The notes under the pieces were generated by a model that made no database searches, was not told where the DNA came from, and saw nothing but the letters and a program-made list of their open reading frames with translations. This document shows positions 23,870 through 36,800 of a stretch of DNA of 64,000 nucleotides, piece by piece (the stretch's first letter is position 1; the number at the start of each line of letters is the position of its first letter). Made by a program: the position numbers and the translations under genes. Origin of the DNA: Prinsepia uniflora (lineage: Eukaryota > Streptophyta > Magnoliopsida > Rosales > Rosaceae); NCBI GenBank assembly GCA_032719365.1, contig CM064869.1, forward strand, positions 27,251,504-27,315,503, given 5' to 3'.

Positions 23870-25720
23870 GACTCCTAGTCTAGCTCCTCCATCTTGACTT
23901 TTGGTTGCTTGGTCTCGGCCTCGACCTCCAGGTCCCCCTCTGACTATTTTATCTCGGCCTTTCCATCCTTAGCATTATTCTCGATGTCAATAACTTCTTC
24001 ATCTGAGGAGTCCGCGACAAAATATTTGGCAGTTATGTCCCAAACATGCCAGGGCGTCTTGATTGTCAGACCTGGGTTGTGCAAGAATAGGTTATGGAAG
24101 AAGCTGCAGTAGCAGTCGGTGGCATAGTCTGCCTTGATTTTCTTCAACTTATAAGAGTCCTTGAACTCTACCATCGCCTTCTCTCGGGCACATGCCAAGT
24201 TGGCCTCCCGGGCGACCTTGACTCGGGTGAGCTCCTTCTAGTACCAACTCACGTTCTTCTTGGCCATGACTAGTTTGGCCCTTAGCTATTCCTGCCCAGC
24301 CAATAGCTCCTCCTTGACCTAGACCAGCTCACCTACCTTCCTCTTCTCGGTCTCGAGCTGCCGAGTTATATCCCAAGTCACCTTGATGTCCTTCTTGGCC
24401 TCATAGATTTTCGGGGTCAGCTTGTCCTGTTGTTTTTTGAGCTTGCTCTTATCCCACGAGGCCAAGCCGTCCCTCTTATGAGCTTGGGTAAATTGCAGGC
24501 ATACCTCGCTAAGGACTTACACATAAAGAAACACAAGTCAAACTGACTCTTACCTCGACACAATAAACTTGGAAACAAAACTGTAAAAAAAAACTCACAT
24601 TGCCTAGCAGAAGGAGTGCCCTCTCCATCTTCTAGTCAGGCGTCTTCACAGGAGATGAGGCCAGCTCATCCAAAGTAATGGACGACCCCTGGCACAACCT
24701 ATTCACCATCTTCTTTGGACAACAAATGGTCGCCGATGAGCTCGACGAGTCGGGATCGATGACTCATTCTCCCTCGGTAAAAAAACGAAGGTTGACATCC
24801 TCTCCATGCTTTTTCATCATGTTCCAGATCCTAAGATCCAACTGAGGTGGAGACAGAGGAGGTGAGTAGCTCGATGACGACATCAACCTCGACTCTGGCC
24901 CGCTAAGGACATTCTGAGCCAACCGAATGCTCTTGACTTGTTTTTGGGCCTTAGTGCACCTTGGGTCAGGCAACAACACCCTGTCTGACGCAGGCTCGGT
25001 CGTATTTCCCTTAGGAGTCCGAGGAGGACTTTTCAGCTTCGAATTCTCTTGGTCAGCCTAACGATCAGTGTTGGCGCGATGCTCGCTCTTCGACGTCTTC
25101 GCTTTCTTCCTCTTGTTCAGAATTGCCTCCAACTGACTTGTCACGTCGATATCAGGAACTTTATGCTTGACTGGCTTTCTGTTGGCATCCTTTACCTTCA
25201 TCTTCAGCTTCTTAGCATCCTTATAGATCTTATTTCCAAGATGGTAAGGAAATGAAACACAGATAACACACTCAGCGCACATATACTACACATATCAAGT
25301 TAAACACACTCGGTCATCGACTCACGGTCGTCGATATCGATTAGCTCGATGTCGTGCTGAAACCCTAGCAACTGAAAAATGTGTCAGCTTCGTTCCAAAT
25401 CACCCAGATCCGACTTCACCTTTTGAACAATCTCCTTCTCCTAGGTGATCTCCTTGGTTGGAAATGAACCTGCACACCGAGAACACGGTTAGATCCAACA
25501 CATCACTTGACAAAAAAATATATAATCATCGGCCAAAAGAACTGGACATAAGACAGACACAAAAGCACCGAGATGACTTAGCACCTTCAGTCTGAAACTT
25601 GCTCGGTATGGGGCCCTCCTCGATACTCCCTTCCCAGTCACCATTTACAAAACAAAATTTTGTTTTGTAGGACTTCTGCGAGGTCGGCAGATCAAGTATG
25701 AACTCACCCATTTTGTTCTT
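23870..25720 (-). pseudogene. Antisense ORF remnant of the Tat-type element
   Basis: The minus strand preserves long fragments, for example 25711-25526 (LPTSQKSYKTKFCFVNGDWE), 25282-25058 (lysine-rich) and 24198-23944 (ANLACAREKAMVEFKDSYKLKK, ending in an acidic DSSDEE segment). They lie between integrase and where a 3' LTR should be. Extra antisense ORFs in this place are known for Tat-lineage elements; their protein function is not. Stops break the frame repeatedly. The assignment rests on position and composition. Confidence 0.5.
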
Positions 25721-25924
25721 CTTTCGAAATTGAACAAAAATCCACTCAATGCTCTGCTGTTGGAAGCTAAACTAGTACAGGTACATGAGCTGAACGTAGG
25801 TCGGCTCAGGCTGACCTACTCACCAGAAGGCCATGTAGAGGAAGCAAAGCACAATTCACACATTGGGATTCAGTTGGCCGAGTGCAACTCCTATCCCTAA
25901 AATGCGGCTAAGGGTTAATTAGAA

Positions 25925-27124
25925 CTCCTTGTGCAATATGGACTCCCTAGCCGCAATTTGTTCTCCTTCTCACACTTGAATTGATACGGATGGACTTGGA
26001 TCTAAAGACTAAAAGATTTCATAATCAAACATGAAGTCAAAGAAGTAAGAAATAAGGAAAAGGATTCCTAGAAACAAGGAAAGCAAGAATTGCTGCGGCT
26101 AACAAAGAGTTTTCATGGCAAATGGATTTCATTCCTAGATTAGGCTTGGTTTTCTATTTTAATTAGGGAAAAGTTAGGGCTGGTGTGAGGCCTATATATA
26201 GATTGTTTTTCCTTATTGTTTGTACGCCTTTTTTACCTTCCAAGGTGCTAAAACTCTGTCAAAATTCATACTCAAAATTAATACATAATTAGCCGTAATT
26301 TTATAGTTTTTCAAGCTTTTGGATTCAAGTTTTGTACCAAGGTAGACGTGATGCTTGGGAGAAGAAGAGTGTTCGAGCCCCTTTTCCTACTCCTTGTTAC
26401 TCATTAGTATTTGTGTTTCTTAAAACCTTATTCTCTTTACATTTTTATGAACTCAATTATGATGTTTATTAAGCTAGTTATGTGTGAGTAATTCCCTTAA
26501 GGATTGGGCTGTTTGAAGCCCTAGCCATGTTAGTTTGTATTTAGATTTCTGGCTCTTGATTATGATTGTTATGCATGACTGAATTTGTTGGATTACTGCA
26601 CTTCATGAACTCAATTTATGCTAATAAGCCTTATCACCTTGTTTGTGTATAATTGTTGATGTAATTGCTTGACAGACCACTATATCATCTTGCAATTTAT
26701 AGCATCAAGTTTAAGATGGGTAATCTTATTCGTAACCTAAACTCATGACCTAATAGAATTGCACATCACTTTTCTAGGGATAGTGTAGTGTCATCAAATC
26801 TTCTTTGTGTTTTATGCATTATCACACACCATCGATGATAGACATTTTACAGTGGACATCAAGCTTAAAACATGCAAACTAAGAGAAGATAAAAAGTGTG
26901 GGGTGAGCCTTAGCCGGACCCCTGCACGAGCACTTAATTCAGTAATATGCATAGTAATTAGATCAAGGCTAATTGGTAAAGGTGGATAATAAGCTCCAAT
27001 TCGTCCTAATCAATCAATAAGTTTCTAATCAAGTTTTCATTGTTTTGTACTTTGTTTTCATCATTTAATTTCGTGCATCATCACTCCGAACAACCCCCCC
27101 TGATTTTCTTTACTTAATAACTAA
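25925..27124 (+). repeat. LTR/leader-like sequence of the Athila-like element
   Basis: Non-coding. A TATA box in CCTATATATAG (about 26188) is followed by a pyrimidine-rich leader. About 100 bp near 25985-26085 is clearly related to 63790-63880, so this is a repeated LTR-type sequence in the window. The exact LTR ends were not found. Confidence 0.45.
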
Positions 27125-27828
27125 GTTGTTTAGCTCCAAACTAAGTGGAATCACGTTGACACAAGTCCTCGAGGGATCGACCTTTGCAAACCTATTATAC
27201 TCATTATATGTTTTTGCTCACTTGCAAAGTATCACTCCAGAGTTTATCATTCATAATTATTTATTTGGAAAAAGGGTTTACTGCTTCAAATGTCGTGGAA
27301 TTACCTCAAGCATGCAAGACAACCTTAGTGTCCATGGCCCCTAAAGTTAACGATCCCAGGGCCTCTTCACTTCCTTGTGTCATTCAATCTAAAGGTTTTG
27401 AGCATTATTTATGTGACACGAGAGCTTCAATTAACATTATGCTTTTTCATATTTACAAGTCTTTGAACTTATGAGAGATTAAACCTAATCATTTATGTGT
27501 TAGATTGGCTAATGCTTCGGTTTCTAACCTTGTAGGTGTGCTTGAGGATATTGTGGTTCAAATTAGAGATACTTGTATCCCCGCTGATTTTTATGTCTTG
27601 AAGATGGATAGAATTGACAAGAATAAGGAGCCCTCATTGATTTTTGGACGTCCCTTGTTGGCCACGGCTGAATGCCTCATTGATGTAAGGAATGGAAAGG
27701 TATTTACAAGGGTTTTAGGCGAGCTTCGTACTTTCTCTATACATGATACTATGCAATACCTAGCGGAACCTATCATTGATTTTCCTTTAAATACTTTGGA
27801 TATGCTTCTTAATGAGAAGTTAAAGTAA
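27125..27828 (+). pseudogene. gag-protease fragment of the Athila-like element
   Basis: After a frame change near 27320 the frame reads through LPCVIQSKGFEHYLCDTRASINIMLFHIYKSL, where the retropepsin motif D-(L/T)-G-A has arginine for glycine. A stop lies at 27472. It resumes at 27505 with the flap and C-terminal part, including SLIFGRPLLATAECLIDVRNGKV. Inactive by two criteria. Confidence 0.75.
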
Positions 27829-27927
27829 TCATGTGTGGAAGATGACCTAGAAAAAGCCCTCACTATTGTCCCTAAACCCTAGACATCCTTGGACCCCAAT
27901 GTCATAGCGGAGCTCCTCTATCTCAAC

Positions 27928-30778
27928 TATAACGACCCATCCCTGATTTTAGGATTAATTAAGACTTAATTACGGATTAGTGGAGCTAATCGAGGATTAG
28001 CCGAGGATTAACGGACGTTCAGGGCAAAATTACGACTTTGCCCCTAAACGAAGGCAAAAAGTTGACTTTTGACCCAGAAGGTCCGATGGCCGAGGGCCGA
28101 GGACCATTAAGTAGATAGGGTCGATACGAGTGCGTAGACAGGTGACATGTCGAAATCGGACATTCGACGGAAAAGTTACAGTGCAAGGAAGTTCAAATAT
28201 ACTATTCACCGTGATGCGTTTTACGAGGCACAAATGGACTTTTGTCCTCAAGTGGGCCCATACCTTTTGAATTGGCCCAATGGATGAGTGACAAGTGTCA
28301 CCCATCCATTACCCATCATTTCCCATACATGCATCCCCCTTGCCTGTGTCGTCCAAACCAAACCCGAACCCCTCAAACAACCACCCCGATAACCCCAAAC
28401 ATCAATCCTTTCCCATTTTTGGATCTGAGGCCAGGAGAAGAGTTAAGGATGAGTGCTGGACCAAGGGAGGCGGTGGCAGGCTGTTGGACCGTCGTAAGCG
28501 GCGGTGGAATGCACGAAAAAAGGTAAACCGTAACCCCTGTATTTTCAAATTTCGAATTATGGGATTTATACGTTAGAGAGGTTATCTAGGGCTTAGTTAA
28601 GGCTTGTGGGGGTTGTGTAAGACGTGTAGGATAGAAAATGGTGGCTGAGGAAGGCTGTGCATCCCGGAACGGCAGCTGGGAAAAATTCGGTGGCTGTCCA
28701 CCGATATTGAATTCCGGCCAAGTTAACCCATATTGATCCTCCCAACATGTTTTTAGGGATCCTAGGAACCTATTGGAGCCCTTAGGTTGAAGGTTGGACC
28801 CCTAGGAGTGCCCAGACCGTGATTAGGAAGTTTTGGGTTAAAATGGTTTTTAGAACCAATAGGTTTTAGGCTGGTTTCTTGGATTTAAGGACATGGAAGG
28901 GTAGATATTGAAGAAAGGAAACTATAGGAATTGAATTGGGTGAAGACGGACTGAAAACAAGAAGGGAAATGGACTTGACCGGTTCCGTGAAACCAGAGAC
29001 CGGTTCGGACTGGCCTGGCCGAAGGATAGGGACGACATTGTTCCTAGGCACGTGTGGGCGCGTAGCCCACTTTTTGGGGATGGTTTCAACATGTGAAATC
29101 ATCTATTCAATGTAACAAACATTTTGGGGACTAGTTTCGAGTCGATCGGACATCGTTTCGATATGGTTCGGGACGTCCGAAGGTTTAGGATTGGGTTTAA
29201 AAAAAGTTAAAAATTCGGAAAAATTACGGGGCTTTAATGAGGGGTTATTTAAGTAGTTAGTAACCCTCTAAAGTGATTTAGACAGGTTCGAGAACCCCGA
29301 AGACGATGATTGGCTCTGGAGAGGCGTACGACGTGCGTATCGAGGCGGCAGCTCGGACGGTATGTGAGTGGACCTTGTTTTCTATTTGATGCATGCATAA
29401 ATGTTTTATATGCTTTTATGAACATGTTTTGTGATTCCATGAGTGCAATTGTGTGTGTTTACATATTGGCACGTATTTTGAGAGTTTTTCAATTTTATAC
29501 GGTGCTTATACGTATTTGTAGTTTGATTTAAGTAAATGGATTTGGTTTTAAAAAGGTAAACTCGGACATAGACCCATTTGGTTTTGTCTCGGGCATTTGG
29601 CCCTATTGATGACCTACGGGTCCGAGTCGTGGTCGCGGCGAGTGCTGTGTGCAAGGAGATGGACGATACGACGCTCGCCTCCGGACTGGGATGTGTTCCT
29701 TCCGGAGAGGTCACGATGCACGTTCCGTTGTCGAGTAGCCACTGGAGGCTCGACTTCGGAGTGCTGACGGTTTAGGAGATCGATCGGTGATGTGGGCACC
29801 ATGGTCTAGAGGTGGTCGCGTTGGTTGATATGTTCACGACGACATACCAGGATTGAGAGCGGTCTTGGAAGGATGGTTACACGCATCACTATGATTAGAA
29901 TTGTGACTGACCCTGAGATATCGGGCTCGATGCCTAGTTGAGTCATGAATTCGGGCTTGAGGCCCAGTTGGTTTATGGTTATGATTTTAGGTCGGGGACC
30001 CATAAATGAATTTTTGGTTTCATGACGGTTTATGGGAGCCAGGCATGAATCCTTTGAAAGGTTTTAAGAATGTTTTAGAAATGGAATTTCATATACCATC
30101 TTTTATTTATGGATTGTCTCCTCCGGGGAGGGTCGTTGGTTTGGGTGGACCCTGGAGTAGTCACGGAGCACTAACTGAGTGGAGTCACCCCCGTTGGGTA
30201 CCTTACTCTCAGGAAGGCTTATGGATTATAACCCCCAGGGAGGGTCATTGATCTGCGGACAATGACCTGGGTGGACCCTGGGGAGACTTGGGATTTGAGA
30301 CCCCGGGTAGGACTCGCGTAGCTTTGGAAACCGTGACAAGATTGGATATATGTTATATTTATATGTTATATGATATATATAATTGTTTTGGGCTGAGTCC
30401 CATATGGATTTGGGCAGTGGCCGTATGATTGGTTTCATTTACGATTTTGAGCCAAGGCCTTAATCGTTTAGTAAATGGTTTTCGAATGCATGCATACTTT
30501 TTAGTGAAGGGTATAAATATCTGTCTTTTTGTGAAAATGTTTTTATAAATTCTTTGTTTTGTCCACTCACAGCTTTTAATTTTTTGAATGCCCTTCAGGT
30601 TGATCGCAGTTGCGGGCTGTAGCAGAGACCGAGATATCACTCTTCTCCTCCGGATCCTGGCGCTCTCTGAAGCCCTAGTGGGCTAAAGTCGGAATTTTCC
30701 CTTGTCTGACACTTCGTGTCAGACTGGATCAGGCGTGTCCCGCGTTAATGTCGGGGGGATTTGGGACGGGTCCTGACA
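27928..30778 (+). repeat. 5' LTR (B) of the non-autonomous element
   Basis: Begins TATAACGACCC (family start TGTAAC with one change) and ends CCTGACA. 2851 bp. Carries the near-perfect 22-bp palindrome (28284-28305), the inverted module 29363-30570 (GTGAGTGGAC at 29363, ATGCATGCAT at 29388 and 30486, GTCCACTCAC at 30561) and a perfect U5 hairpin (30704-30724). Compared by eye with LTR C it shows about four differences in a 90-base stretch, so insertion is not very recent. Confidence 0.9.
30704..30724 (+). promoter_or_regulatory. Conserved U5 hairpin of LTR B
   Basis: Nine-base arms GTCTGACAC and GTGTCAGAC around TTC, about 55 bases before the LTR end. Equivalents: A 12788-12808, C 36740-36760, E 46212-46232 (one wobble pair), I 59014-59036 (8-base arms, 7-base loop). 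The arms contain TGACA and TGTCA, the same pentamers that end the LTRs. Confidence 0.75.
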
Positions 30779-30780
30779 AG

Positions 30781-30796
30781 TGGTATTAGAGCAGGT
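30781..30796 (+). other. Primer-binding site, tRNA-Met type
   Basis: TGGTATTAGAGCAGG starts two bases after the LTR end and matches the usual tRNA-iMet-complementary motif TGGTATCAGAGCC with few changes. Confidence 0.8.
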
Positions 30797-33700
30797 TTTG
30801 CTCTCAGTGAGACGCGTAAACTGAGGATGTGATGTCTCTACAGTGGTAATAGCCCGTCATCAACCTAATAGTTAGGGTAAGAGTAGGAGGATTCAGTGGA
30901 ATTGAATCCTGGTTAGATTTTGTTTGGCACGAGGTGCGATTGTTTAGGGTTCGATTGGCATAGGATGTCGCGTGTTTCGAGGAAGTAGATCCCTGTAGGA
31001 TTGATATTCGTGCGGATCCATCGGCTTAGAGCTGCATAGTTACTGGAGATAGGATCTGGTGAACCAATAAACACAGTATGACGACCTGAGAGTTGGGATC
31101 GTCGAGTAGTCATGACGGATATGGATTGGAGCAAAAAAGAATCAGTGGAGGTCGGACGTTAGGGTCGTCCATGAAAAAAGTGCAAATATCGGAGATTTTG
31201 TTGCTAGGAGCAGTCAGGCACACAATGACCTTAGTTGAGACTAGTTGGGATAGGAATGTTGATCCTAGTTGGCATGAGAAGCCATGGTTAGGTGTGTCAA
31301 ATCCTGGAGAGATGTCGACTGGTAGGGGATGCCCCAGAGTAGTTGTTGTATGGTATGACAAAGGATGCGATTTCGACTTGTAGCGGTTGTGCAGTGTTAG
31401 ACATGAAGTATGGCCAAGTTCTTGTGGAGGCCAGCGGCTGGGAGCCGTAGAGTGGTTACTAGTTTTTCGGACACCAGTATCGAAGTATGGTGACTCTTCA
31501 GAGTCGAGAGCGATGGGTCGGTTAGGATGGACGTTCTGTAGTGAGCAGCCGGGTTTGCAATAACCCTAGTTGGTGAGTGATAGGACGAGTGACCAGGAGA
31601 GTGGTACTTGTCGACCGGATCCTGAGGTTGACTAATCGGTGGATGTTGTGTGTTGAGCGATTGGTGCCGTCGGTGAGTTGACCGCTTAGGTTCAGAGTCT
31701 CGGTGGTGTTGTACGTGGGTTGTGTCGGTACGAGCTCGTGGTAGGTACCATCGAGGGTGGCTTTGTTGATGGTTGTTGAGAATTGGGGGACGTTCGGGGA
31801 ACGTTCATCTTCTGGTATGGATTGTCGGGATAGTCAATACCTAGAGTCATAGGAGTACGAGGGAGGCAGAGCCCTCCGACCCGAGCATAGATAATTGGCA
31901 ATTAGACAAAATGAATCATCGGAATATGTGAGCACTGTCGTGGGGATTGGTGACTAGTTGGTCAGTTTTGGCATTAGGCAGAGATTTGACTGCAGATCAC
32001 AGCACGAGCCTGTTGTGACTCTTCGGTCGAGTAGTACATCAGATTAGGTTGAATTGACATCCTTTTGGATGTACAGAAACTGTCGAAAACGGATAGGTGA
32101 ATTGGATTGTTACAGACACGTGGATGATGTTTGAGTGAGTTGAGGGCTTGGATTGTGACCAAGTTGGTAGACGTGCCCTAGAGTGGTAAACCTGTGAGTT
32201 CAATGGGCACTGAACGGGATAGAGAGAATCCCGAGTGGCGCGGTGCGAGGTATACCCTATACCTAGATTGGTGATAGGTACCCTAGGTCATTGTGGACTG
32301 TCGACACGAGCGTTCGGTGCTGGAATTTTATCCCATAAGAATTGGGACGTGCGAACTAGTAGGCCAACGTGAACAATGATGGAGGAAGCCGAAGAGAATC
32401 CATGGAAGTGTTTAGTTCGGAAGGAAAAGATTAAGCATTATAGTAAATATCAGAGAATACTCCTAGTTGGAGGAGGACTTCGTTTTTTCCATTAGCTCAG
32501 TAATGGAAAAGTTAGGTATACTTCCAAGATGGTTGCAACTACTCTCGATTCCGAAGTTGAAGAAGGAGACTTCTCATTTTTTGCTCTTTAGTAGATGGTG
32601 CTGGGTGCCGGAGGATGACAAAGGATGAACTTTGATGTCATCATCTTGGATTCTCCTTGATTCTTCCCTAGGTGGGATGACGAGGAGTGATTTGACAACT
32701 AAGGGTTCAAAGAGGGAGTAAGAACCGAACGCTTAGGTTGTGGGTCAAATTTGATTGACTTGGTGCAGATAGTATTTGGCATCACTGGATGTGGCGAGTG
32801 AGTGCCCGAGGTGAGTCAGTTTGAGTAGTGTGAGGATGATCGGGATGACTGAGGTGATTGTGGCGACAGTGAGGCGAGTAGACCGAGGTCTGGTCGTCAT
32901 TAGAGTGAATTTCCTTGCTGATTATGCTAAGGTTGGAATATAGGAGAATCGTATTGTCGGACGAAATGATTATCCAACCTCTGTCTTGGATATGTGAAGA
33001 GTGTGTATGATCTGTCTTGGTCACTAAGACAGAGTGAGTTGGTAGGGTTAAGTGGTTGATGTGAGCGGAGACTCAAGTCGTGGATGACTAAGGGAACCCT
33101 TAAGTGCAGAGTGTTTTCTCTGTTGAGACAAGTAGTCGATTTAGGATTCAGATACATCTCGGATGGGTGAGACGTTGATTGTGTGTCGACAGGACGAGTA
33201 GTACGACAGTTGAGACTCGAGGTGAGTCCAGATGTCAGCGGAGATCGCTGATTGATGTGAGATACGATATGAGTACTCGAGAGTGAGTCAAGATCAGAGT
33301 AGCGCAGCGAAAGCGTAGTGGAGCCGAGCGTTATCGGCTAGTCACGATCGTGATCGTGGATTTAGAGGATGTTAGAGGGGAAATGGTGCTCCTCTGAACG
33401 ATGAATTACAGTTGCGAACTGTTTAAGTGATAGGAGGTGAGATATCGCTCAATGGGAGCAATGAGCATAATTTTCGAATCGGATGCTAAATAGGATATCA
33501 GCTCCGATTGTCGGATGAGAAGAACCATCAGATTGAAAAGCTGACCTTATTTATAGGATGGAACGTGCTAGAGTGGTAGACTGAAAAACCAATTTGAAGT
33601 CAGCTTGGTATTGCTGACTTGTTAGAGTGCATGACAGGCAAGACGTCGACATTCGTCTCAAGTGAGACTTACGAGCCGAAGTGTGGCTGTGTCGGACGTG

Positions 33701-33797
33701 TATTGTTACACGAGAGAGCCCGTGTGCGGGGACATGATTGGATTCCACTGTTTGGTTGTGGAATTGGGTTTGTTTAAATTTTGAGGACTAAATTCTT
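30797..33797 (+). other. Non-coding interior of the non-autonomous element
   Basis: About 3 kb with stops in all frames, no retroviral zinc knuckle, protease, RT, RNase H or integrase motif, and no recognisable captured host exon. G-rich on the plus strand. Its last 60 bases (TTTGAGGACTAAATTC and then the polypurine tract) resemble the end of a chromovirus after the chromodomain. Confidence 0.7.
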
Positions 33798-33811
33798 TAA
33801 AGAGGGGAGGT
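33798..33811 (+). other. Polypurine tract
   Basis: AAAGAGGGGAGG plus TT directly before LTR C. This is the expected primer for plus-strand DNA synthesis. Confidence 0.8.
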
Positions 33812-36800
33812 TGTAACAACCCGTCCCATATTTTAAGATTAATTAAGACTTAATTATGGATTAGTGGGGCTAATCGGGGATTAGCTGAGGATTAACGGAT
33901 GTTCAGGGCGAAATTATAATTTTACCCCTGAACGAGGGTAAAAAGTTAACTTTTGACCTGAGAGGTCCGATGGCCGAGGGCTGAGGACCGTTATGTAGAT
34001 CCGGTCGATACAAGTTCGTTGACAGCCGTCACGTCAAAATCGAACATTCGACGGAAAAGTTACGGTTCAAGGAAGTTCCAAGGTACTATTTATGGTGGTA
34101 CATTTTATGAGGCAAAAGTGGACTTTTATCCTCAAGTGGGCCCAGAACTTTTGAAATGGCCCAATTGATGAGTGACAAGTGTCACCCATTCATTGCCCAT
34201 CATTTCCCATACATGCATCCCCCTTGCCTGTGTCGTCCAAACCAAACCCGAACCCCTCGAACAAGCACCCCGATAACCCCAAACATCAACCCTTTCCCAT
34301 TTTTGGATATGAGGCCAGGAGAAGAGTTTAGGATGAGTGCTGGACCAAGGGAGGCGGTGGCAGGCTGCTGGACCGCCGTAGGTGGCGGTGGAATGCACGC
34401 CAAAAGGTAAACCGTAACCCCTGTATTTTCAAATTTCGAATTATGGGTTTTAGACATTAGGGAGGTTTTCTAGGGCTTAGTTAAGGCTTGTGGGGGTTGT
34501 GTAAGACGTGTAGGATAGAAAATGGTGGCTGAGGAAGGCTGTGCAGCCCGGAACGGCAGCTGGGAAAAATTCGGTGGCTGTCCACCGAAATTGAATTTTG
34601 GCCAAGTTAACCCAAATCGATCCTCCCAACATATTTTTAGGGATCCTAGGAACCTATTGGAGCCCTTAGGTTGAAGGTTGGACCCCTAGGAATGCCCAAA
34701 CCGTGATTAGGAAGTTTTGGGTTAAAATGGTTTTCAGAACCAATATGTTTTAAGCGTGGTTTCTTGGATTTAAGGATCTGGATGGGTAAGAAATGAAGAA
34801 AGGAAACTATAGGAATTGGATTGGGTGAAAACGGACCGAAAATGAGAAAGGAAATGGACTGGACCGATTCCATGAAACCAAAGGCCGGTTTGGACCAGCC
34901 TGCATAAGGATAGGGATGACATTATTCCTGGGCGCGTGGCTCCCACGCACAGGGGCTGTTACCGGCGTGTGTGGGCGCATGGCTCACTTTTTGGGGATGG
35001 TTCCAACATGTGAAATTATCTATTCGATGTAACGAACATTTTGGGACTAGTTTCGAGTCGATCGAACATCGTTTTGATATGGTTCGGGACGTCCGAAGGT
35101 TTAGAATTGGGTTTAAAAATAGTTAAAAATTCGTGAAAATTATGGGGCTTTAATGAGTGGTTATTTAAGTAGTTAGTAACCCTCTAAAGTGATTTGGATA
35201 GGTTCGGGAATCCCGGAGATGGTGATTGGCCCGAGAGAGGCGTACGTCACACGTATCGAGCTACTGGTTTGTGAGTGGACCTTTTTTTCTAATGTGATGC
35301 ATGCATAAATGTTTTATATGTTTTTATGAACATGTTTTGTGATGCCATGAGTACAATTCTGCGGGTTTAAGTATTGGCATGTATTTCGATGGTTTTTAGT
35401 TTTATATGATGCTTATACGTATTTGTAGTTCGGTTTAAGTAAATGGATTTGGTTTTGAAAAGGTAAACTCGGACATGAGACCCATTTGGTTTTGCCTCAG
35501 GCATTTGGCCCTATTGATAACCTACGAGTCTGAGTCGTGGTCGCGACAAGTGATGTGTGCACGGCGAGGGATGATACAACGCTCGCCTGCAGACTGGGAT
35601 GTGTTCCTTCCGGAGAGGTCACGATGCACGTTCCGTTGTCGACCAGCCACTGGAGGCTCGACTTCGGAGTGCTGACAGTTTAGGAGATCGATCGGTGATG
35701 TGTGCACCATGGTCTAGAGGTGGTCGCGTCTGTTGATATGTTCACAGCGAGATACTAGGTTGTGAGTAGTCTTGGAAGGATGGTTGCACGCATCATTATG
35801 ATTGGAATCGTGAATGACCCTGAGATATCGGGCTCGATGCCCAGTTGAGTCATGAGTTCGGGCTTGAGGACCAGTTGGTTTACGGTTATGATTTCGGGTC
35901 GGGGACCATAAATGGATTTCTGGTTTCATGACGGTTTATGGGAGCCGGACATGAATTCTTTGAAAGGTTTTAAGAATGTTTTAGAAATGGAATTTCATAT
36001 ACCATCCTTTATTTATGGATAGTCTCCTCCGGGGAGGGTCGTTGGCATGGGTGGACCCCCGGAGTAGTCACGGAGCACTAACTGAGTGGAGTCGCCCTCG
36101 TTGGGTACCTTACTCTTAGGAAGGCTTATGGATTATAGCCCCTAGGGAGGGTCATTGATCTGTGGACAATGACCTGGGTGGACCCTGGAGTAGTCACGGA
36201 GCACTAACTGAGTGGAGTCGCCCCCGTTGGGTACCTTACTCTTAGGAAGGCTTATGGATTATAACCCCCAAGGAGGGTCTTTGATCTGTGGACAATGACC
36301 TGGGTGGACCCTGGGGAGAATTGGGATTTGAGACCCCGAGTAGCATGGGCGTAGCTTTGGAAACCATGACAGGATTGGTTATATGTTATATGATATATAT
36401 ACTGGTTTTGGGCTGAGTCCCACATGGATTTGGACAGTGGCCCGTATAATTGGTTTCATTTACGATTTTGGGCCAAGGCGCTAATGGTTTAGTAAATGGT
36501 TTTCGAATGCATGCATGCTTTTTAGTGAAGGGTATAAATATCTGTCTTTTTGTGAAAATGTTTTTATAAATTCTTTGTTTTGTCCACTCACAGCTTTTAA
36601 TATTTTGAATGCCCTTCAGGTTGATCGTAGTTGCGGGCTGTAGCAGAGACCGAGACATCACTCTCCTCCTCCGGATCCTTGCGCTCTCTTAAACCCTAGT
36701 GGGCTAAAGTCGGAATTTTCCCTTGTCTGACACAGACTTGTCTGACACTTCGTGTCAGACGGGATCAGGCGCGTACTGCGTTAATGTCGGGGGGATTTGG

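Larger units (their letters stand above)
12110..25990 (+). mobile_element. Decayed Tat-type Ty3/gypsy retrotransposon with nested solo LTRs
   Basis: In order: 5' LTR (12110-12593), leader, gag (from 12677), protease (18540), reverse transcriptase (to 19790), integrase C-terminus (to 20324), 60-bp tandem repeats (20465-20900), antisense ORF remnant (23870-25720). The order protease-RT-integrase marks Ty3/gypsy. The MCIDFTDLNKAC and VMPFRLKNAEATYQRLV blocks, and the extra antisense region after pol, suggest the Tat lineage. No 3' LTR was found; the right end is vague, where Athila-like sequence begins. Solo LTRs at 12735-16059 and 21042-23800 interrupt it. Every coding domain carries stops. Confidence 0.8.

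Noticed and set aside
31093..33748. Short open frames inside the non-autonomous element as genes
   Set aside because: None exceeds about 100 codons, none has a recognisable motif, and both strands look equally open.
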